Shown: piece by piece, positions 35,206 through 48,488 of the stretch
How the letters are laid out: every line of letters starts with the position of its first letter
Position numbering within the stretch: the stretch's first letter is position 1
Source: Allolobophora icterica
Taxonomy: Eukaryota > Annelida > Clitellata > Crassiclitellata > Lumbricidae
Assembly (NCBI GenBank): GCA_963556255.1
Contig: OY744608.1
Span: 26,332,420 to 26,396,419 of the forward strand
Direction of reading: 5' to 3'
Length of the DNA stretch: 64,000 nucleotides
Position numbers and translations under genes: made by a program
The notes under the pieces: model-generated
What the model was told of the DNA's origin: nothing
What the model saw: the letters and a program-made list of their open reading frames with translations, nothing else
Databases searched by the model: none

Positions 35206-35970
35206 TGAAATACGATCGATGCTTGCAATGGTTGCTCTGGATTTGCCCCGGCTTCCAAGATGTCGACTTGCGATGTCCTTTCAGCCACTTTCGCACAAAA
35301 GATTTCGGCTTGAACTCTTCCAGTGGTGGACCATTGAGTTTTGTGAAAAGCAGGTCACTTGTCTCGCTTGACGCAAGGCAGATCCGTTTGTCTGTGGCCG
35401 TATTGTTCGTGGCAGAGAATTCCCTAGTTCTCGCTTTCGGCTGATAGAAGGATGAATTTCATGAGCGGCATCTAGCAAGTGGTAGCTAGGGATGTGGTCC
35501 TGCAGGGCTGCTTGCGATCCTTGTATTTTTCAATGGCTTCTTGGCCGGCCAGTTCTAAACGCTTTGGTCCTCCAGACCAAGGTCTTGGTCTCGAGTGCAC
35601 TTGAGTTCGTTTTTAAAAGTCTTGGTCTTGAGACCAAAAGTCTTGGTCTTGGTCTTGAGGTTCAGAGTCTTGGTCTTGGTCTAGAGGTCTTGACAAAAGA
35701 CTGCACATTGCGAGTCTCAAAAAGTTTAATTGCTTCGCCAGATAACACCAGCATATCATCTCCAATAGTCCAACTCGATGATTCCAGGACGCGAAGGTCG
35801 TTGAATAACATAGATTTCGGAATCATGGAAACGACGCTACAGGCTGTCGATAATGACATGAATAAATTACTGTGAGTTGATTGCAGTTTTCCAGAATTCA
35901 GGTGGACGCCTTTTAACATAGGTTGTAGTTGACCTTTGAGGATCTGGGCCACTGGCGTAAACTTGTCCAA
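35206..35970 (-). pseudogene. Coding-like remnant, possibly transposase-derived
   Basis: Two - strand stretches look protein-derived. About 35440-35206 reads LNGPPLEEFKPKSFVRKWLK and SWKPGQIQSNHCKH. 35970-35662 is open for 102 codons (FTPVAQILKGQLQPMLKG, SMLFNDLRVLESSSW, GEAIKLFETRNVQSF). They are separated by a GTCTTGGTCTCG-rich stretch of the kind found at ends of non-autonomous elements. I do not recognise the family with certainty; a decayed hAT transposase is one possibility. Confidence 0.3.
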
Positions 35971-36195
35971 AATATTGGGGTGGGGGTGGGATGGGGCATT
36001 TGGTTATTAATTCAACACTAACCTTGTTGCATTTGGTTTACAGTCCATCTCACTTATTGGGGGCACGTGCCCCGGCTGTCCCCTCCCCAGAGTCTACGCC
36101 TATGATCTGGGCTTTCTGCATCGATTTGCCACCTCCAGATTCTTCGATTGCTTTGATGATGGTCACCGCATTTCGCAACACTTCAGCTGCTCCAC

Positions 36196-36200
36196 ACACA

Positions 36201-36268
<68 letters not shown>
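36196..36268. repeat. (AC)n microsatellite
   Basis: A 73-bp run of AC with one interruption (CATACAC). Confidence 0.98.
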
Positions 36269-36269
<1 letters not shown>

Positions 36270-36283
36270 AGAATGAACTCCAC

Positions 36284-36434
36284 AAGTCATTTGATCCTAG
36301 GAAGAATCAACCTCACAAGTCATTTTCTCCTAGGAAGAATCAATTCACAAGTCATTTGGTCCTAGGAAGAATCAACCTCACAAGTCATTTGGTCCTAGGA
36401 AGAATCAATTCACAAGTCATTTGGTCCTAGGAAG
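36284..36434. repeat. About 30-bp tandem repeat, 5 units
   Basis: The unit CACAAGTCATTTGGTCCTAG plus GAAGAATCAAYY; two alternating variants (AATCAACCT and AATCAATT) imply expansion of a dimer. It directly follows the (AC)n tract. Confidence 0.9.
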
Positions 36435-36734
36435 AGTCTATTCAGCCTACTACACCGGCACTGTAATCCAAACCACGATTGATAGGGTGAGCTCCTTCAA
36501 ACACTGCTCGTTTAAATGGGTGCCATGCCATTTGCGTTCCCCGTATCTGGACTATGCAGTGTGTGCACACGCGGGAATGCATCTAAATGTAGTACTTGTT
36601 GGCCTACAGTTTATTTAAAGTAAGCTTACATCCAGTGCCATAAATCTTAAAATCAACCTTAAGTTCGATAGTCTGACTGTATCTAATTAAAGCGTCTGCT
36701 GGACGATGTGTACCGTAATCAGTTAATATAATCC

Positions 36735-36905
36735 CCACCCCGCAGCACAGCTAGCCTTGCAAGATCGAGAAAGTATCCTAATATGTAGGCCTTAATACTT
36801 CTTTGAAGCGTGGGCGTCCGTAAAGTGGGATGGGAGGGTAGTGTAAAATGTGGACAAACGCAGACCAGAGGAAGGAGGAGTTAAAAGTGGTTTTGCGATT
36901 TTGCA
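36735..36905 (+). mobile_element. LINE-like fragment (family of 15460-15835)
   Basis: Shares the ordered words CCCCACCCC, CTTGCAAGAT, TAGGCCTTAATAC, GTAAAGTGGGATGGGAGGG and GTGGACAAACGCAGA with 15466-15600. No simple-repeat tail here. Confidence 0.6.
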
Positions 36906-37415
36906 AATATTTGGACGACCCCGTAGGCCTATGCATGCATCCTAGCTTTACATCCTTGGCTGTCCACGTATGCACATCAAGTGTATGCAGAGACTTCAGA
37001 AAGTCTTTGACTGTAAAGTATCCCCTTCCTCAGTATTTCCTTAGATATAGTTCGCGATTGACTTCTTCAAACTATCAAATACGAAACCATCTCTGTTTAA
37101 ATAGGGGCGAATTTATACACAAATTATGTTTCTTGGCAACAGGCTTTCTTTGCCTGAATTTTTTCTTGCAAGTTGCAAGGCTTTGTAGGCCTACAGGCCT
37201 ACTACGTTAACAAGCTGTCAGAACTGAACCCGTAATTCGTCTTACAGGCTTGATTTGGTTCCGAAAGTTGATTTCCCTGACTTGGATTACGTGTGGCGCT
37301 GATAGCTAATGACATTTCCCATGGCATTCAGTGACCGTGCTCTGCAAAGACGGCTCATTGAATGCAGGGAGAGCGTTGAGGCAGCACGGCTATAACCTCA
37401 TTATTACCCGCGCTC
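36906..37415. other. Intergenic
   Basis: Nothing recognised beyond TAGGCCTA-type words. Confidence 0.4.
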
Positions 37416-37416
37416 C

Positions 37417-37506
37417 TTGTGTGTGTCCAAGTGTGTGTCCAAGTGTGTGTCCAAGTGTGTGTCCAAGTGTGTGTCCAAGTGTGTGTCCAAGTGTGTGTGT
37501 GTGTGT
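37417..37506. repeat. 10-bp tandem repeat (GTGTGTCCAA), about 8 units
   Basis: Near-exact decamers passing into (GT)n. The Cys/Val/Gln and Thr/Trp/His ORFs here are its translations. Confidence 0.95.
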
Positions 37507-37522
37507 ATATAGGCCCTATATA

Positions 37523-37564
37523 TGTGTGTCCGAGTGTATATATATACATACACTCGGACACACA
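37523..37564. repeat. 17-bp inverted repeat with 8-nt loop
   Basis: The left arm TGTGTGTCCGAGTGTAT and its exact reverse complement flank a (TA) loop. It lies just after the decamer array and probably arose from the same GTGTCC sequence. Confidence 0.9.
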
Positions 37565-37974
37565 CATCTCCGTTTGCGTATATCTCCATCTTTGTAGAAC
37601 AATTTCCTTTTAACAGCTGTATATTCTTTCCGCTTGATAAGCGCATTCTTAAGAAATATATTTCGCACAATGAACAGAGGAGTCACAATTTGTTCTCGAA
37701 AGTGGAGGTACCAATTTCTTCCCACTCTTTTCCTTTCACGAAATAATTATTAATAATATGGTAGGCCTAAGAAAAGTCATTTGATAATAAAATGCTCATA
37801 CTAAACTTAATAGGCATTGTTTATTCACGTTACTCAAAGTAGTTGGGTACAATACATACATACCCAATCTTAAAATTAGGGTTGCCCCGTACTCTTCCCG
37901 AAAATAATGCACCTATACCTATAGGCCCTAAACCGTATTCAGGATGTAGCCTATTTGACGCCACGCTTAGGCCT

Positions 37975-38046
37975 AATCGTAATCGTAAACTCCAATTACT
38001 AAAGCGCTAACTATTGCCCAGGGCACCAGCTTATTCACGAGCGCTT
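37975..38046 (+). repeat. Dispersed repeat with GGCACCAGCTTAT core, copy 2
   Basis: ATCGTAATCGTAAACTCCAA, then CAGGGCACCAGCTTATTCACGAGCGCT-type core (written in parts: CAGGGCACCAGC, TTATTCACGAGCGCT). Confidence 0.8.
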
Positions 38047-38548
38047 AAGAGAGACGTTGTATCAATTGTGGATACAATTGACGATTTACAAATAATTTCG
38101 GTTGCATATGACTGGAGGCTGAAACAACAATAGAGAAAAACGTAAAGAGACGTTAGAATCTGGATCTCGCTGGCATGGCAGCTGCCACATGGTTGGTAAT
38201 AACTAAAAACTAGAAATCCGAAAATTCCACTCGTTTATCCTGTGAGCCTTCAGAGATTCCTGCAACACATCATCTGTTGCCAAGAATATCGCGGATGCAA
38301 TTTTATCGAGCACTATAAGCTTACTTCGAATATGTGAACTGCATCATCGGCTACCACTGTACTCGCATTTTTCGAACAGTTTACCATCTTGAAGCGAGAG
38401 TCAGAAGCTCATAGCAGTTACTAATAGCAAACGACTCTAAGATCTTTGCTAATAGCACGGGCTTTTCCTGATCCAACGACAGTAACGTTATTTTTGCATC
38501 AACTGACTACTTTATAAAAATGTGAGCGTTTGGCTTCCATTGTTTAAA

Positions 38549-39045
38549 GGCTACTGACTGACTGACTGACCGACCGACCGACCGACCGACCGACCGACCG
38601 ACCGACCGACCGACCGACCGACCGACCGACCGACGGACCGACGGACCGACGGACCGACGGACCGACTGACTGACTGACCTGACTGACTGACTGACTGACT
38701 GACTGACTGACTGACTGACTGACTGACTGACTGACTGACTGACTGACTGACTGACTGACTGACTGACTGATTGACTGACTGATTGACTGACTGACTGACT
38801 GACTGATTCCCTCACTCACTCACTCACTAACTCACTCACTCACACTCACTCACTCTCACTCACTCACACTCACTCACTCACTCACTCACTCACTCACTCA
38901 CTCACTCACTCACTCACTCACTCACTCACCCACTCACTCTCACTCACTCACTCACTCACTCACTCACTCACTCACTCATTCACTCACACACTCACTCACT
39001 CTCTCACTCACTTACTCACTCATTCACTGAGTAGGTTACCAACTA
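38549..39045. repeat. Tetranucleotide satellite block (GACC)n-(GACT)n-(CACT)n
   Basis: About 500 bp: GACC units to about 38660 with GGACCGAC variants, GACT units to about 38805, then CACT units to about 39030. Each block differs from the next by one base per unit. The RSVG, SQSV and similar ORFs are artefacts of it. Confidence 0.97.
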
Positions 39046-40508
39046 ACTGACTGACTAACTAACAAAACAAGCAGGAAGACTTAAGGACAGACAAGCAAAA
39101 AGACTTAGGATCAGACGAAGACTGACAGAGTCGGCGCAAGACGACAGACTAATAAAAGCACGAAATGAGGCGGCATCAGCAGTGGCGGTGAAAAGGCATG
39201 TCCGAACCACATCGCTCATGAATACGCTATCGTGTTCTGATCTCTACACGTACTGCGCATAACCGGCGCCGCTCGCTTCGTAACTATACATCTAGGCGAC
39301 ATAAGTATTCATTGCAGATCTGTCGACGGTTTCATTGCGTGAATAAATAAGACATCACTCTTTTGTATATATACGTAGATCTACATATATGCCTAATGCG
39401 CTGTATATAAATAATGCTAAACCATTTGTGGTATATAGTATAATATATGGGCTGAGAATAATGTGCTTGCAGTGGGCGGCGGATGTCGTGATTGACGACG
39501 ATATTGCATTTGGATTGTAATGGACGTCAGCTGCTGCCACCGCTGCTGCAGTTGCTGCTGCCTCTGCTGCTGAATTCACGTGACGTCCTTTTTCGTCGCC
39601 GGAATTTAATTTCCATATAGATGTCGCTTCGGTCGTCGTTCAGATTCCTTATAAATTGATTCAATTTTCTCAAATCGTCGTCGCCTACAAAGCCACAAAT
39701 AAACGACAACGAAGACGCGGACGACTGACGCTTGTAAACGTTGACAGGACCATGGTCTGAGGGTTTTATGGTCTCGAGACTCAGTCTCGGTCTCGAGACA
39801 GGTTTCGTGATGTCTTAGTCTCGTTCTTGATTTTGGGAACCTGTCGTCTTGGTCTCGGTCTTGGAGTCATGTCTGAGCTTTTTGAAAACTCTCTTGAAGC
39901 AATTCTTGTTCTGTCTTGAAGAAGTGGTCTCGATACGTATCGTGCAAACTATAGTGGGACTTGCAAATGCGTTACAAAATCTGCCTGCTCCTAAAAGAAG
40001 TGGTCATTCAAGAAGTCTGAAGTACTGAAAATCGTTTTGTTGCCGGTCTACATGATGTAGATGCCATGTGTGTAGCTCTATCTTGATGATAACTCTGATT
40101 CTGGTTTGCTTATCAACAGTGCCTCTGTCTTGGACATCATGTCTTGGCCTTAGTCTTGATACTTGCAGTCTGTCTTGATTTCAGTCTTGGTATACCTAAG
40201 TCCTTGTAGTTTGTCTCAGTTTTGGTATGCCACTGTCATGGTCTCGTCTTGCATGCGTCAGTCTAGCATAATATAGCACTGTTAAGAAGAGAAAAGCATA
40301 TCTTTGATCTAATAAATATTTTTGGAATATTCCTTGTATTGAGTTCTGTATACACGGGTTTGCAGCAACACAGGATATTACCATGCAGCGTGTTAAATTT
40401 CAAGTCAGTTTAGCTGAAAATGTCGCTGATCTCAGCAATTTTCGTTTTGCGTTTCGTTCATAGGCAATGCAACGATGTTCTGAAAAACACGTACCCACAT
40501 AACACATA
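39046..40508. other. Intergenic with GTCTCG/GTCTTG-rich stretches
   Basis: At 39750-39920 and 40125-40250 there are irregular GTCTTGGTCTCG-type repeats related to 35565-35700. No gene is recognised. The (GCAGCA)-type run at 39530-39570 is short. Confidence 0.5.
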
Positions 40509-40510
40509 AC

Positions 40511-40569
40511 ATGTCTGTCTGTCTATCTGTCTGTCTGTCTGTCTATCTGTCTGTCTGTCTGTCTGTCTA

Positions 40570-40654
<85 letters not shown>

Positions 40655-40655
40655 A
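40511..40655. repeat. (TGTC)n microsatellite with TATC variants
   Basis: A 145-bp run with regularly placed TATC units, suggesting expansion of a compound unit. Confidence 0.97.
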
Positions 40656-42085
40656 TGCTTTTATTCAATTCATCCGTCCCGCTCTATATCTGTCTGTCTG
40701 TCTGTTTATATATCTCTTCTTTCTATCAGTGAAATGGAAGCTGTCTTGCACAAAACCCTCATTGGTATCAGGCAGAAATAGCGAGGGCGAGGGCGAGGGA
40801 GCCAGTCGGTCGGTCAGTCGGTCAGTGCATGTACTGGACATCTGAGCTCCTTCTCGTCCTCCGATGGTCAGTATAATTAGCGCCGACAAATCTCATTACA
40901 TCTCACGCCCTCTGCCAATTGACTCGTCATATGTCCACAGATGGCAGCACCTCCTTAGAAAGCGTGCGTCGACGCATGCGTCGCTGACGGTCCATATAGT
41001 CGTCATTTCCGGGCAACGGAAGTCAGTAAGTGACCATTGACCGGAGGCTGATTGTCCAGTCTCGGCAGCTGACGGAAGATGCCAGAATGCCTCAGGACGA
41101 CGGATGCTCGTCTACCTGATCTGCAAACTTATCAGCGCCAGAAAGAAGTCTACATCCATCCAAATGACCAAATTCGTAAACAACACACATATTATATCGA
41201 GGCCTACTTTGCATTGTACGCTATCAAGACACAGTATTATCTAGGCCTGCAAATGATGCAAAAGCCACGCAATACAGTGCTATGAAACACAAAATAGACA
41301 ACTATAGTCAAATCTATGATCAAAAACGGTTTCAAGAAACCATTTGAGGGTTACAAAAAGCCATGGGCCTCTAACATTTTACGTATGGGAGACCGCAACT
41401 GCGTGGTGGCTGTTCTAGCACTCTGAGTATTGTTCTATTTGTTGATGAACATTCTGTTGTTTATCATCTTTGACATCATTGAGACTATTGTGATCGTAAT
41501 TGTAAACTCCAAACTCCTAAAACTCTAATCTAAAGCTAAGCGCAGGGCACCAGCTTATACACGAGCGCTGTGTTCTCGTTTCTCAGAGAACGCTTCTGAC
41601 TTGTGTCTCTTGAATTACGCTATAAAAATGTCTGATTACAATATTATTACTATAAATATTGTATGATGTACAGCTGCATCAAAGTCTTGCACCAAAAAGT
41701 CGAGGGCAGATGCATGGGTGCTCATCCAGTGGTCTTTAACGATGGCAGAAATCGATGCTTAAATTTCCTATTATGTCGATTTGAGGAGAGCGATAGTCAC
41801 TGTAAGGACATTCACTCGTTTTCGAGCTCTCATTATTGCAGGAGGGTCTTTGAGGGCGGTATAGAGAAAGTATTGTCGGAAATTTTGGTCAAGGTTGTCT
41901 CAAAGGTTCAAATTTGGCTGGATCGTCTAGGTTCATCTTTAAGGTTTAGCTTTGATTTAGAGTATATATTGGTTTAGGTTTGGCAGAAGAATTCACGTAA
42001 ATGTAAATGTGCACTGTTTTCTATATATAGGCCTAGCGACTGTTTGGCCTCGACTCTGCTCAGAGGCCTAACTTAGGTCTAGAAA
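40656..42085. other. Intergenic, with a CpG-rich interval at 40950-41110
   Basis: The 40950-41110 interval is rich in CG (GTCGACGCATGCGTCG) and could be a promoter or first exon. The ORF from 41079 (MPECLRTTDARLPDLQ) shows nothing I recognise, so no gene is called. Confidence 0.35.
41493..41570 (+). repeat. Dispersed repeat with GGCACCAGCTTAT core, copy 3
   Basis: GATCGTAATTGTAAACTCCAA, then AAGCTAAGCGCAGGGCACC and AGCTTATACACGAGCGCT. Confidence 0.8.
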
Positions 42086-42394
42086 ATGGGGGGTACAAAA
42101 TTACGCATCATTTCTCCTCCAAGACTGTTAAATAATTATAATGGCGCCCAATGAATATATAGTTGGCGCCATTTATGCGCAATGCCGAATAATAATGATA
42201 ATGATGACGATGCTGATAATAATAGTGACAATAAAAATAAATATAATAATAATAATAATAATAATAATAAGCGTAGTAATAAATATTATAACAATGGGAA
42301 CAATAATTATACAGTAATAATGAAAATAAAAATAATAATATTTTAAAATTACTAACAATCGACGTAGGATATTTCATTATTCAAGAGACTGTGC

Positions 42395-43190
42395 CGATCA
42401 TTATTGAAGTGACGTAACAATAGGCCTTTATTTCCTAGATTTAAACCTGATTAACTTTTTCATAATTGAAGTGACGTAAAATAGGCCTTTATTCTCTAAA
42501 TCTAAAATTACAAGCAATAGAAACGTGTCACAATTGAAATGACGTAACAAAAGGCCTTTATTCTAAAATTAAAACTTAATAACATTAATAGACCTTTGAA
42601 GTGACGTAACAGAGGCCTTTATTCTCTAAATCTAAACTTGCTAGTACTTATAGACGTGTTCCATAATCGAAATGACGTACGTAATAATTGCTAGTCTTTT
42701 ATACTGTAACTCTAAACTTAATAACAATACACTTTTTCATAATTTAAGTAACGTAACCAAGGCCTTTATTCCTTAAATCTGAGATTAAAAATAATAGACT
42801 TTTTAACAGTTGGAATGACGTAACAATAGGCCTAAAACCTTTATTTTCTAAATTTAAACTTAATAGTAATAGACTTGTCATAACTGAAGTGACGTAACAA
42901 AGGCCTTTATTCCATAAATGAGGCGTTGAGCGCCAGAGTGGCCTAACCTCATAGGAAATTCATATAGGTTAGGCCACTCTGGCGCTCAACGCCTCAAATC
43001 TAAAAATTACTAAATAATGTGCTTTCTAATTGAAGTGACGTAACAAGAGGTTTTTGGTTTAAAATTAAAACTTATACAATAAACGTGTTTCATAATTAGT
43101 GACGTAAAAGGGCATTTATTCTTAACATTTAAATTTACTAAGAAAAAACGTATTTCATACTTGAAATGACGTAATAATAGGCCTTTATTC
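42395..43190. repeat. About 66-bp satellite, 11 units, each with a CRE-like TGACGTAA
   Basis: The unit is roughly TTGAAGTGACGTAACAA, AGGCCTTTATTC, TAAATCTAAACTTAATA, ATAGACGTGTTTCATAA. TGACGTAA is exact at 42410, 42472, 42540, 42602, 42816, 42890, 43036, 43100 and 43167, with variants at 42673 and about 42750. Spacing is 62-74 bp. One unit is enlarged by a hairpin insertion at 42920-42995. Confidence 0.92.
42920..42995. mobile_element. 76-bp perfect hairpin inserted in the CRE-like satellite
   Basis: Two exact 30-bp inverted arms (42920-42949 beginning GAGGCGTTGAGCGCCAG, and 42966-42995) flank a 16-nt loop. AAAT occurs on both sides (42916-42919, 42996-42999). Removing the hairpin and one AAAT restores a normal satellite unit length. 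Confidence 0.9.
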
Positions 43191-43199
43191 TAGGGGCGT

Positions 43200-45008
<1,809 letters not shown>

Positions 45009-45177
45009 AGGCGACCGTACACTGAACTGATCCGATCAGAGTGAACATCTGAGCATGTTCAGACTCACGACATCGATTATTCTCGACTCAGTTTTTCCTA
45101 TCGCACACCAAGACGACCCGATCTGACCAGAACGGCCTAATCGAATCGGATCGGATCGGTTCTGTGTACGGTGTCCT
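45009..45177. mobile_element. 169-bp PIF/Harbinger-like MITE
   Basis: It starts AGGCGACCGTACACTGAAC and ends GTTCTGTGTACGGTGTCCT (inverted with a few mismatches), with TAA on both sides (45006-45008, 45178-45180). GATCCGATC words lie inside both ends. The 3-bp TAA duplication fits PIF/Harbinger. Confidence 0.75.
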
Positions 45178-45180
45178 TAA

Positions 45181-45837
45181 GTTTCCGCCACCGCAGAATC
45201 GAACCAACGATTTTCTAGAATAGTAACCGGCACCAGACGCCTGGACCCGGCGTTCATGACGAGCGCAATTACAGAGCAAACCATCGAAGTGGTTTAGGGA
45301 GCCTCGTCTCCGGCGGCGATTGACGGCCAACCTTCGCTTGACATTATTCGCTGTGTATACACATACCGACGACGCAACAGTGATTGACAGACACACGTTC
45401 GGTCGCCCGAATGACACAGACGCTCGGCTGAAAAGCGTGATAAAGAGCTGCGAAGGCTTGACTACTCTGGAGAGTTCTACGGCGGTGGCAACCGGCACAG
45501 CGACAACACTGCAGGGCCCTCAAACGGGGAACACGCTGCCAGTTTACACGCCCCCAGAGGACGCAGTGGGAAGTGCCTGGCATGTTTATTCCCGTGTCTT
45601 TGTGTGCGTATCTGTCAGTCTGTCTGGAGTGTTTTTCCCTGTCTGTCTGCGTTGATCCTTGAGCATCGTTCTGTCCGCCTCTGTGGACTTGTGTTTTGGC
45701 GCTTGCGTGTGTGTTGTCGCTGTCCTAATCAGCGTTTCGTCTGTGATTGCGATAGGAATCCGACGAAGGATTTGTTGCTGCTACACATTATGCATCCGAT
45801 CGCCATCACCATGGCCTCCGATCAGCAACAGCGACGG
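45181..45837. other. GC-richer stretch without recognised gene
   Basis: Open frames exist on both strands (for example 45320-45655 + and 45088-45498 -), but none gives sequence I recognise. It could be a first exon or UTR. Confidence 0.3.
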
Positions 45838-45935
45838 ACCACCACCACCACCACCACAACGACCACCACTAACACCACCACCAAAAAGACCACCACTAAC
45901 ACCGCCACAAAGACCACCACAACGACCACCACCAG
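45838..45935. repeat. ACC-rich minisatellite, left part
   Basis: ACCACC/ACAAAGACC units, continued after a large insertion at 47116-47440. On the + strand it translates to Thr-rich sequence. Confidence 0.9.
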
Positions 45936-45975
45936 GCCTGGATTAACCACGGTTCCAGTGGGTTCACAGACACAG

Positions 45976-47115
45976 CAGTGTGATTCCCCTTACAGATTTT
46001 ATTTTAGTTATAGTTGACAATGACAATGACAATGATGACAATGACAATGACAATGACAATGACAATGACAATGACAAAACTCGTTTATTGAAACCAGTAG
46101 GCCTAATCACAATCTGAAGAGCAAACAAGTATACTTACATAGCAAGCTGGTATCAAAAGGAGTTACAGTTATAGTTAATGGTTTTGTTATTTTAGTTATA
46201 GTTACAGTTATAGTTAGTATTATTTTTTAGTTATAGTTATAGTTATAGTTACTGGACTTTTATTTTAGTTAATTTTAGTTAGTACATAATTACAAGTGAC
46301 CCCAATAGCACTCCTCCTGGTCCATATATGGGGTCATCGATTAATTATGTCCGCAAATTTTAGGCAGTTTTTGATCTCCTCCCTTGTCATCAACTGTCAA
46401 ACATTCAAGGACCCCCTAACAAAATTATGTCAAAGAAAATTACCCCACACTCAGAATATTTCTGTAACTCTAACATGCAAAAAATTGAAATTGCCAAAAA
46501 AACAAAACGTTGTTATTCAGATTTTAATTTGATACTTAATTAGCTACAGTACTTGTGTAATCACTGTCTGTCACTGATATTTAATGGATTTTTCCCATTA
46601 AAAAATACAGTCTCGTTTTCTTTTAAATGTGTATTCAGTTTGATTTTTATTATGAACATTTCTAATTTGAACACGATAACTTTTTATAATATTTCTTTTA
46701 ACATAGAAAATTAAAATCAAAACAAGTTTCTCACTCTAAAATTAACAATCGAAATAACAATTATCTTTCCATAAAAAAAGAAACTTGAAATATTAGATTT
46801 TTGAAAAGAAACCAGAATATTCGGAAGGAGATTATGCAGCACATTTTCTCATTTTATTTCGGAACAATAAACAGGATAGTTTAAAACGAATAAAATATCG
46901 CGTTTGATTAAATTCGCTATGCTTATCGATATTGCACTTTTTTTTATTTCATTAACGAAAATAGCGATGAATTTTCGTTAGTGTTATTTTCGTTATAGTT
47001 ATAGTTATAATTAATGATATTTTTAAGTTACAGTTATAGTTATCGTTAACGGGAATCATTTTTGGTTCGTTAACGAACATTTTCGTTATCGTTAACGTTA
47101 ACGAGAATCACACTG
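45976..47115. mobile_element. 1.14-kb hAT-like repeat with inverted ends, inserted in the ACC minisatellite
   Basis: It starts CAGTGTGATTCCCCTTACAG and ends GAGAATCACACTG (inverted). Subterminal TTTAGTTATAGTTATAG and ATCGTTAACG runs. A second copy begins at 61386 and is collinear from its start to about 62119. No matching 8-bp flank was found, and some non-satellite sequence (45936-45975) lies on the left, so the left side may be a second, older insertion. No transposase ORF. Confidence 0.82.
46015..46162 (-). mobile_element. LINE 3'-end fragment nested in the hAT-like repeat
   Basis: Absent from the corresponding position of the 61386 copy. On the + strand it begins with a GACAATGACAATG run (its simple tail), then CTCGTTTATTGAAACCAG, similar to the 3' end of the LINE at 50765 (TTTATTATTGAAACCA). 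Confidence 0.75.
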
Positions 47116-47440
47116 CCACCAACACCACCACAAAGACCACCACCAACACCACCACAAAGATTACCACTAACACCACCACGAAGACCATTACTAATACCAC
47201 CACAATGACCACCACAACAAAGATCACCACCACAAAGATCACCACCACAAAGACAACCACCAACACCACCACAAAGACCACCACCAACACCACCACAACG
47301 ACCACCACTAACACCATCACAAAGACCACCACCACCACAAAGACAACCACCAACACCACCACAAAGACCACCACCACAAAGACAACCACCAACACCACCA
47401 CAAAGACCACCACCACAAAGACAACCACCAACACCACCGC
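47116..47440. repeat. ACC-rich minisatellite, right part
   Basis: Units of ACCACCACAAAGACCACC and ACCAACACC. The + frame is an open Thr-rich run passing into an Arg/Lys-rich purine stretch (47515-47630), probably not a gene. Confidence 0.9.
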
Positions 47441-47640
47441 ACCGACCACTACCAATATCAATGCCATCACGATTAACGCCACCACGGTCATGAGACTGAA
47501 AGACGATGCCTTTAGATGCAGGAGGAGGAAGAAGAGGAGGAAGAAGAAGAGGTGGAGGAGTAGGAAGAGGAGGAGCAGGAGGAGGAGGAGGAAAGTGACA
47601 GAAAAGCGCAACAGGAGGAGAAAGTGGAGGGAAAGGATTC

Positions 47641-48129
47641 AACAGAGGAGTACGGTAGCTGAAAAGAAGTAAAGAAGTAATAAGATGGAATAGAGAGCGA
47701 GTGTAGGGAGTGAGGATGGTGTTTGGACGCGCTACATGCATCTGCATAATGACATACATCACAAATGCACTGAGGCGTGTATGTGGGTCATGCGTGTCTC
47801 TTTGGAGATCTTGATTCTCGTCTCGACTATACTGTTCAGCGCACAGAGTCAGCAGCACCAGCCACCGTTGTCGATAAAACCGCAGTAAGACTTGAGCGAC
47901 CGAAGCTTATTATATTAGAAATTCTGTTGCTCATTGCTTGACGTGAATTATGTTCTCCAACAAATGACTGTCTCATTCATATTCATCCGATTCTTATTGT
48001 TAGTGCTTCGTTATGCGCATTTATATATCCCACGTGTAAACCAAAATGTGTATAAGAATGTATATGTAGGCTATATCTTAAGAGATCGTAGAGTTTCGTG
48101 CTATAGGATATATATATTATATATATATA

Positions 48130-48182
<53 letters not shown>

Positions 48183-48448
48183 CATACTGTACTCGTGCCT
48201 TGATTGGGACGATGGCTCTGCATCATTCGCATCGCTTCAGCGCACTGACATCGCTTCAAGATATTTAATCATAGGTGACGCTTCTGATGGCAGTATCAGA
48301 AGTCCATGAAAGTCTAAAGTTCATGGAAGTGCAGGATTGTCACTACGACAAGTGTTTACTTTTATCTGACCATTCAGAATGGTTATCTGGTCAGCTGTAA
48401 GTGGACACCAACAGTGGTCAGACTTAACATTGCTGACCTCAACGCAGA
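47641..48448. other. Intergenic, with (TA)n at 48104-48178
   Basis: Contains an AT dinucleotide tract but no recognised gene. Confidence 0.5.
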
Positions 48449-48488
48449 TTAATCAAACGAGTTCTGTGCACAGGACTCGTTTGATTAA
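48449..48488. repeat. 40-bp palindrome, one mismatch
   Basis: TTAATCAAACGAGT at the left end is matched exactly by the right end; the centre CTGTGCACAG is itself self-complementary. The single mismatched pair flanks that centre. Confidence 0.95.

Noticed and set aside
42395..43190. CRISPR-like array of regular repeats
   Set aside because: Whole units repeat in tandem without unique spacers, in an animal genome.
47070..47858. 262-codon Gly/Cys-rich ORF (- strand)
   Set aside because: Reverse frame of the ACC minisatellite and an adjacent purine tract; its middle is only the repeat.
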